The notes below the pieces were generated by a model, which was not told where the DNA came from, ran no database searches, and worked only from the letters and a program-made list of their open reading frames with translations. Shown piece after piece: positions 59,322-64,000 of a DNA stretch of 64,000 nucleotides. How positions within the stretch are numbered: position 1 is the first letter of the stretch; each line of letters starts with the position of its first letter. This stretch comes from Psychrobacter glacincola (GTDB taxonomy: Bacteria > Pseudomonadota > Gammaproteobacteria > Pseudomonadales > Moraxellaceae): assembly GCA_001411745.2 (NCBI GenBank), contig LIQB01000003.2, positions 143,743 through 207,742 on the forward strand, written 5' to 3'. The position numbers and the translations under genes were made by a program.

Positions 59322-59367
59322 TCCCGCTATATTGTGCCTACCTACTAACAAACACGCTATATGTAGT
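59322..59367 (+). promoter_or_regulatory. Tandem NrdR-box-like sites upstream of nrdA
   Basis: Two 16-bp sites match the ACACWATATATWGTGT consensus at about 11 of 16 each: one strong in its right half (CTATATTGTG), the other in its left half (ACACGCTATAT). Their centres are 30 bp apart, about three helical turns, as expected for NrdR. Assignment is by eye only. Confidence 0.4.
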
Positions 59368-59540
59368 ACTCAGTGAATTTAATTGTCACTATGAGTAGCG
59401 GTAGATTTTTGCCTAAAAAAACACCTATCGCGGCGCAAGCATCGTAGCATTATAAAGAATGCCTGCCGTTTACTGACTGTGCAGCATCACTATAAGCAAC
59501 ATTATAAATAATTACCAAGTTATCAACTTAAGAGGGCAAC

Positions 59541-61817
59541 ATGACACACATCGACAAAATCAAAGTGACCAAACGTGACGGACGATTAGAGCTTATTGAT
59601 TTGGATAAAATCCATAAGGTAATCGAGTGGGCAGCTCACAATTTGGATAATGTGTCTGTGTCGCAAGTTGAGCTAAAGTCGCACATTCAGTTTTATGAAG
59701 GTATCAAGACTCGCGATATTCATGAAACTATCATCAAGTCAGCAGCAGATCTTATCTCTGAAGATACGCCTGATTATCAGTATTTGGCGGCGCGTTTGGC
59801 AATTTTCCATCTTCGTAAAATTGCTTACAATAAATTCACCCCGCCGCACCTTTATGATCATGTCAAAAAACTGACCGACGCTGGTAAATATGATCAGCAT
59901 ATCCTAGCTGACTACAGCCGTGCTGAATTTGACGAGCTAGAAGAGTATCTTGATCACTGGCGCGATATGAACCTTGCTTATGCCGCTGTTGAGCAAATGG
60001 CAGGTAAATACCTAGTCCAAGACCGTGTCAATAAGACCGTCTTTGAAAGCCCGCAGTTCTTGTACATGCTGGTTGGTATGTGTTTGTTTAGCCGTTATGA
60101 CAAGTCAGACCGTTTGGACTACGTAAAGCGTTTTTACGATGCGACGTCGCAATTCAAAATCTCGCTACCAACACCTATCATGGCAGGCGTACGTACCCCA
60201 TCGCGTCAGTTTAGCTCATGCGTATTGATTGAATGCGGTGATAGCCTAGACTCGATCAACGCGACCACCAGCGCCATCGTACGCTATGTGTCACAGCGTG
60301 CTGGTATTGGTATCAACGCAGGTCGCATACGCGCCCTTGGTAGCCCTATCCGTGGCGGCGAAGCGCAGCATACGGGCTGTATCCCATTCTATAAATTGTT
60401 TCAGACAGCGGTTAAATGCTGCTCACAAGGCGGCGTCCGTGGCGGTGCAGCGACGTTGTTTTATCCATTATGGCATTTAGAAGTTGAGTCATTATTGGTA
60501 CTTAAAAACAACCGCGGCGTGGAAGATAACCGTGTGCGTCATATGGATTATGGCGTACAGTTAAACAAAACAATGTACACTCGCCTAATCAAAGGTCAAG
60601 ACATCTCGCTATTTTCACCAGGTGATACCCCTGGCTTGTATGATGCGTTTTTTGAAGATCAAGACAAATTCGAAGAGTTATACACCAAGTACGAAAATGA
60701 CCCAAGCATTCGTAGCCGTCAAATCCCAGCAGCAGATTTATTCAGTTTAATGATGCAAGAACGTGCGAGCACGGGTCGTATCTATATCCAAAACGTCGAT
60801 CATTGCAACACGCATAGCCCATTTGACCCAACGGTTGCGCCGATTCGTCAGTCAAACCTATGTATGGAAATCGCTCTACCGACCAAGCCACTTGATAATA
60901 TCAATGACGAAGAAGGTGAAATTGCCCTTTGTACGTTATCAGCGGTCAACTTGGGTAAAGTCGATAACGTCAGCGATATCGAAGAGCCAGCCGAGCTAAT
61001 CGTCCGTGCGCTTGATGCCCTGCTCGACTATCAAGACTATCCAGTCAAAGCCGCTCAAAACGGCAGTATGCGTCGTCGTACGCTCGGTGTGGGCGTGATT
61101 AACTATGCGTATTATCTTGCCAAGAATGGCGTACGCTATTCAGACGACTCAGCATTGGGTCTGACCCATCAAACGTTTGAAGCATTGCAGTTCTATCTCT
61201 TGAAAGCCTCAAACAAATTGGCAAAAGAGCAAGGCGCTTGCCCTGCGTTCAATGAGACGACCTATTCGCAAGGTATCTTACCGATTGATACGTACAAAAA
61301 AGATTTGGATAAAATCTGCCAAGAGCCGCTACATCTCGATTGGGAAACGCTACGTGGCGAGATCACTGAACACGGTCTACGCAACTCTACCCTAACCGCC
61401 TTGATGCCGTCTGAGACCTCTAGTCAGATCGCCAACGCGACCAACGGTATCGAGCCACCACGTGGTCTGGTCTCTATCAAAGCATCAAAAGATGGCATCT
61501 TAAAGCAAGTCGTGCCTGAGATTGACAAGCTAAAAGGTCAGTACGAGCTCCTGTGGCAAATGCCAAACAATGACGGTTACCTAAGGCTGGTCGCTGTCAT
61601 GCAGAAATTCGTCGATCAAAGTATCTCTGCCAATACCAACTACGATCCTGTTCGTTATGAAGGTGGTCGTGTACCAATGAAGATATTGCTAAAAGACTTG
61701 CTAAACGCGTATAAGCTTGGCGTGAAAACTTTGTATTATCATAATACGCGTGATGGTGCGAACGATGCCCAAGCGGATATGGAAGATGATTGTGCTGGCG
61801 GTGCTTGTAAGATCTAG
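59541..61817 (+). CDS. nrdA: Ribonucleoside-diphosphate reductase, class Ia, alpha subunit
   Basis: The large subunit of aerobic ribonucleotide reductase. The N-terminal ATP-cone (KVTKRDGRLELIDLDKIHKVIEWAAH in parts), the FSSCVLIECGDSLDS active-site Cys region, the NLCMEIALPT block and the C-terminal CAGGACKI redox tail are all present. 758 residues is the standard length. AGAGGGCAAC precedes the ATG. nrdB does not follow immediately; an FRG-domain gene does. Confidence 0.98.
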   Translation: MTHIDKIKVTKRDGRLELIDLDKIHKVIEWAAHNLDNVSVSQVELKSHIQFYEGIKTRDIHETIIKSAADLISEDTPDYQYLAARLAIFHLRKIAYNKFTPPHLYDHVKKLTDAGKYDQHILADYSRAEFDELEEYLDHWRDMNLAYAAVEQMAGKYLVQDRVNKTVFESPQFLYMLVGMCLFSRYDKSDRLDYVKRFYDATSQFKISLPTPIMAGVRTPSRQFSSCVLIECGDSLDSINATTSAIVRYVSQRAGIGINAGRIRALGSPIRGGEAQHTGCIPFYKLFQTAVKCCSQGGVRGGAATLFYPLWHLEVESLLVLKNNRGVEDNRVRHMDYGVQLNKTMYTRLIKGQDISLFSPGDTPGLYDAFFEDQDKFEELYTKYENDPSIRSRQIPAADLFSLMMQERASTGRIYIQNVDHCNTHSPFDPTVAPIRQSNLCMEIALPTKPLDNINDEEGEIALCTLSAVNLGKVDNVSDIEEPAELIVRALDALLDYQDYPVKAAQNGSMRRRTLGVGVINYAYYLAKNGVRYSDDSALGLTHQTFEALQFYLLKASNKLAKEQGACPAFNETTYSQGILPIDTYKKDLDKICQEPLHLDWETLRGEITEHGLRNSTLTALMPSETSSQIANATNGIEPPRGLVSIKASKDGILKQVVPEIDKLKGQYELLWQMPNNDGYLRLVAVMQKFVDQSISANTNYDPVRYEGGRVPMKILLKDLLNAYKLGVKTLYYHNTRDGANDAQADMEDDCAGGACKI

Positions 61818-61900
61818 GTTTTGATGGATGGCGGGTTTGGCTTTTGGGTTGAGCTCGCTGTTTTAATAAAATTATTTATTATAACAATTTAGGTTTAATG

Positions 61901-62821
61901 ATGAATTCTTTTAAAGATACTAGAGATTCTAGCAATTTACCACTCAATATGACAAGACGTCACGATCTGAGAAGAGTGGATAGCGTAAGTAGTTTTATTG
62001 AAAAGCTAAAAACGTTGAATAACAAATATAAAGATGACCTAGAATATCACGAGCTGTTTTTTAGAGGTCACGCTAATATCGATTGGCTATTGTCACCTTC
62101 TATATATAGAGATAGCAAAGTAGAAAACGAACATAATTTCTATAGAGAAATTATTTCTGAAACACCTGAAAATTTTTATAACCTTAATAGTACTTTCCAA
62201 AAGCTAGTAAAAATGCAGCATTATGGAATACCTACTAGATTGATGGATATAACCAGCAACCCTTTAGTAGCACTTTATTTTTCTTGCTTGCCAATAAAAA
62301 ATGATAAAGGTGTAGAGACTACAGGCGAAGTAATTACATTCAGAGTTCCAAAGAACGAAGTTAAATTTTCAGATAGCGATACTGTGAGTATATTGTCAAA
62401 TATATCAAAAATGAATAATAACTTTAGTTTTCAAACTGAAGACTCTTCGAATTTAGAAGAATTCTGTAGTCAAAAGAATGTCTCACTTCTGCTTCATGAA
62501 ATAAGACAAGAAAAAAATGGTTTTCTCTCATTAATTAACCATGAAGACTTTAAGAAAACTATTTTTGTTAAACCTCCTTTGGAGAATCAAAGGCTAATAA
62601 GGCAGGAAGGTGCTTTTTTAGTATTTGGTATAGATAAAGAGAAGAGAAGACCAGCATCAGTACCACAAGAATACGTTTTAAAAGATAATCTTAGATTTAT
62701 CATTGATGCTGACTTTAAAAAGAATATTTTGGAAGAGTTACGTTTACTTGGAATACATGAAGCTAAATTGTTTCCAGAAATAGATAGAATTTCAAGGCAC
62801 ATATTATCAAAATATAGCTAG
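61901..62821 (+). CDS. FRG-domain protein
   Basis: About 306 residues with an FRG domain: LFFRGHANIDWLLSPSIYRD (about residue 46-66) and QHYGIPTRLMDITSNPLVAL (about 108-127) are the two hallmark blocks. The domain is often found in proteins of defence islands, but its biochemical activity is not established to my knowledge. The gene is visibly more AT-rich and Lys/Asn/Ser-rich than nrdA, which suggests transfer. Only a weak AGG precedes the ATG; 61898 is an alternative start. Confidence 0.8.
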   Translation: MNSFKDTRDSSNLPLNMTRRHDLRRVDSVSSFIEKLKTLNNKYKDDLEYHELFFRGHANIDWLLSPSIYRDSKVENEHNFYREIISETPENFYNLNSTFQKLVKMQHYGIPTRLMDITSNPLVALYFSCLPIKNDKGVETTGEVITFRVPKNEVKFSDSDTVSILSNISKMNNNFSFQTEDSSNLEEFCSQKNVSLLLHEIRQEKNGFLSLINHEDFKKTIFVKPPLENQRLIRQEGAFLVFGIDKEKRRPASVPQEYVLKDNLRFIIDADFKKNILEELRLLGIHEAKLFPEIDRISRHILSKYS

Positions 62822-62874
62822 TTCTTGTTGTAAGGTACGCCCAGCACATTGATGATGTGGAAATTATGTTTAAA

Positions 62875-62891
62875 GGTGCGCAAGGCACACC
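62875..62891. repeat. Short REP-like palindrome
   Basis: GGTGCGCAAGGCACACC (7-bp arms, one G-U, 3-nt loop) followed by CTACA, between the FRG gene and the toxin-antitoxin pair. The shape resembles dispersed intergenic palindromes, but only one copy is seen here. Confidence 0.35.
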
Positions 62892-62987
62892 CTACAAATT
62901 ACGCATAAATAGATTAACAAATAAGACCTAATTTTCGTGCTAAAATTATCCCTATATTTAGAGCGTAATATTAGCGGAGAGTGAGTC

Positions 62988-63239
62988 ATGCAACCAATAT
63001 TTGCCACACAGACAGCCAGTATCTCAGAATTAAAAGCCAACCCATCGGCACTTATTAAACAATCAGATGGTGAGTCCATTGCTATTTTAAACCACAATAA
63101 ACCCGTGGCTTACTTAGTCTCAACAGACGTCTTTGAGCGCATGATGGAAGCGATGGACGACATGGCATTAAGCCAAACCATTAGCGCACGGTTAAATGAT
63201 GGGCAGATACCGATAAAGGTAACTTTGGATGACTTATAA
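62988..63239 (+). CDS. Phd/YefM-family antitoxin
   Basis: An 83-residue protein with the Phd/YefM N-terminal DNA-binding fold (TASISELKANPSALIKQSDG and IAILNHNKPVAYLV) and an acidic, flexible C-terminus ending KVTLDDL that would wrap the toxin. GGAG precedes the ATG. It overlaps the toxin gene by 11 nt, the usual antitoxin-first layout. Confidence 0.92.
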   Translation: MQPIFATQTASISELKANPSALIKQSDGESIAILNHNKPVAYLVSTDVFERMMEAMDDMALSQTISARLNDGQIPIKVTLDDL

Positions 63240-63516
63240 TCTTGAGTTTCATCCTTTGGCATTAAAAGAGTGGAAAAAGATAGCGCCAAATATTCAGCAG
63301 CAGTTTAAGAAAAAATTACAGCAGCGATTATCAAACCCTCATGTGCCTGCGTCAAAACTGTCGGGACATACGGATACTTATAAAATCAAACTACGCACCG
63401 TAGGCTATCGTTTGGTATATACCGTAAAAGATGATGTGGTGGTAGTTTATGTATTAGCAGTCGGCAAAAGAGAAAACAACAAAGTATATGACAGTCTCGC
63501 GACGCGTCAGCCATGA
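63229..63516 (+). CDS. RelE/ParE-family toxin
   Basis: A 95-residue toxin. The fold is shown by FHPLALKEWKKIAPNIQQQF (helix pair), KLSGHTDTYKIKLRTVGYRL (strands with basic residues) and VVVYVLAVGKREN. Basic residues at the C-terminal strand (GYRL, GKRENN) match RelE-type mRNA cleavage more than ParE. Toxin action is blocked by the antitoxin encoded upstream. The pair probably autoregulates its own promoter. Confidence 0.92.
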   Translation: MTYNLEFHPLALKEWKKIAPNIQQQFKKKLQQRLSNPHVPASKLSGHTDTYKIKLRTVGYRLVYTVKDDVVVVYVLAVGKRENNKVYDSLATRQP

Positions 63517-63608
63517 TAAAACTAAGATATTGAGACAGTCATTATAGACAGCGTCCAGCGCTATCATAGAAATATTGAAACACAAACAATAAAAACGACG
63601 GAGGTCAT

Positions 63609-63992
63609 GTGCAATATACCGCAATCATCAAAGACGGTGGTTTGTTTATCCCAAATGTATTTTCAGACCTAAACGATGGTGGCTCGCATATCGTACAAGT
63701 GGAAGTCGACATCGCAGACGTCCGTGAGCAATTAGGCGAAGGCACAGCAGCAAAACCAGAAGCATTAAAGAAAGTCGCCACAAAAGTATTGAAAAAACCA
63801 GCAAAGAGAGTGACTAAAAAAGACGTACAGAAAGAAATGCAGCAACTATCAGATGATGATGGTTTGAGTGCGCTGCGTAAGAGTGCGATCGATGAATTGG
63901 AGGGTTTGGACGATAGCGAGCTGAGTGAGATATTTAAAGCGTATATGAATGATGGACAGACGCCAGAACAGATATCTTTAGAGAACTTGTAA
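63609..63992 (+). CDS. Antitoxin-like hypothetical protein (GTG start)
   Basis: A 127-residue protein starting with GTG at 63609, fixed by GGAGG 6 nt upstream. The first ~35 residues (YTAIIKDGGLFIPNVFSDL then a V-V-EV pattern) resemble small AF2212/DUF104-type antitoxin beta-domains. The middle is Lys/Ala-rich (ATKVLKKPAKRVTKKDVQKE) and the end acidic (ELEGLDDSELSEIFKAY). If it is an antitoxin, its toxin, often a PIN-domain protein, would be just beyond the window. This is tentative. Confidence 0.6.
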   Translation: MQYTAIIKDGGLFIPNVFSDLNDGGSHIVQVEVDIADVREQLGEGTAAKPEALKKVATKVLKKPAKRVTKKDVQKEMQQLSDDDGLSALRKSAIDELEGLDDSELSEIFKAYMNDGQTPEQISLENL

Positions 63993-64000
63993 TATAATTC

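Larger units (their letters stand above)
59016..59540. other. Intergenic region upstream of nrdA
   Basis: 525 bp. It contains a terminator (59059-59089), two NrdR-box-like sites (59322-59337, 59352-59367) and further AT-rich sequence. No coding frame is supported. Confidence 0.6.

Overview
The window reads as a chromosomal segment of a gammaproteobacterium of the Moraxellaceae, most likely Psychrobacter. This is inferred from moderately low GC, densely packed housekeeping genes, and protein features such as a long LeuA, a three-part tol cluster without pal, and the bamD/rluD/pgeF synteny. I see about 47 protein genes, one TPP riboswitch and a dozen intrinsic terminators. There are no tRNA, rRNA or CRISPR features and no complete insertion sequence. 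It is mostly core genome, with a small accessory patch at the right end.

Layout. 1-8.2 kb holds the 3' end of accC, a secreted hypothetical, leuA with a divergent Lrp-type regulator, an MFS exporter, an ABC1-family kinase, a MoeB-type adenylyltransferase and prmC. 8.3-18 kb holds an AmpG-like permease, katG, cysB, a luciferase-like monooxygenase, an ornithine-cyclodeaminase-family enzyme and an AEC transporter. 18-29 kb holds mnmG, grxD, ispF, mnmA, a secreted repeat-type surface protein, purB, a small lipoprotein and a RoxA-type ribosomal oxygenase. 29-33 kb holds proline catabolism, with PutA split into two translationally coupled genes.

33-39 kb holds a 175-bp miniature inverted-repeat element sitting between a purine permease and its terminator, then tolQRAB. 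39-43.4 kb holds a Tat-type flavin amine oxidase flanked by two exported c-type cytochromes, which looks like a periplasmic amine dehydrogenase feeding the respiratory chain. 44-56 kb holds a flavodoxin-family protein, pgeF, rluD, bamD, dnaG, rpoD, a ParD-like protein overlapping map, and a bestrophin. 56.7-57.6 kb holds a TPP riboswitch with a terminator in front of tenA. 57.7-61.8 kb holds a methyltransferase, a YbeD-family protein and nrdA.

Right end. Downstream of nrdA, where nrdB would often be expected, there is an AT-rich FRG-domain gene, a Phd/RelE-type toxin-antitoxin pair and an antitoxin-like GTG-start gene. This looks like a small defence or addiction insertion, possibly continuing past the window.

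The most notable points are the split PutA, the amine oxidase/cytochrome cluster, the ParD-like/methionine aminopeptidase overlap, and the accessory genes behind nrdA. All functional calls rest on reading motifs and family resemblance by eye. No database search was run.
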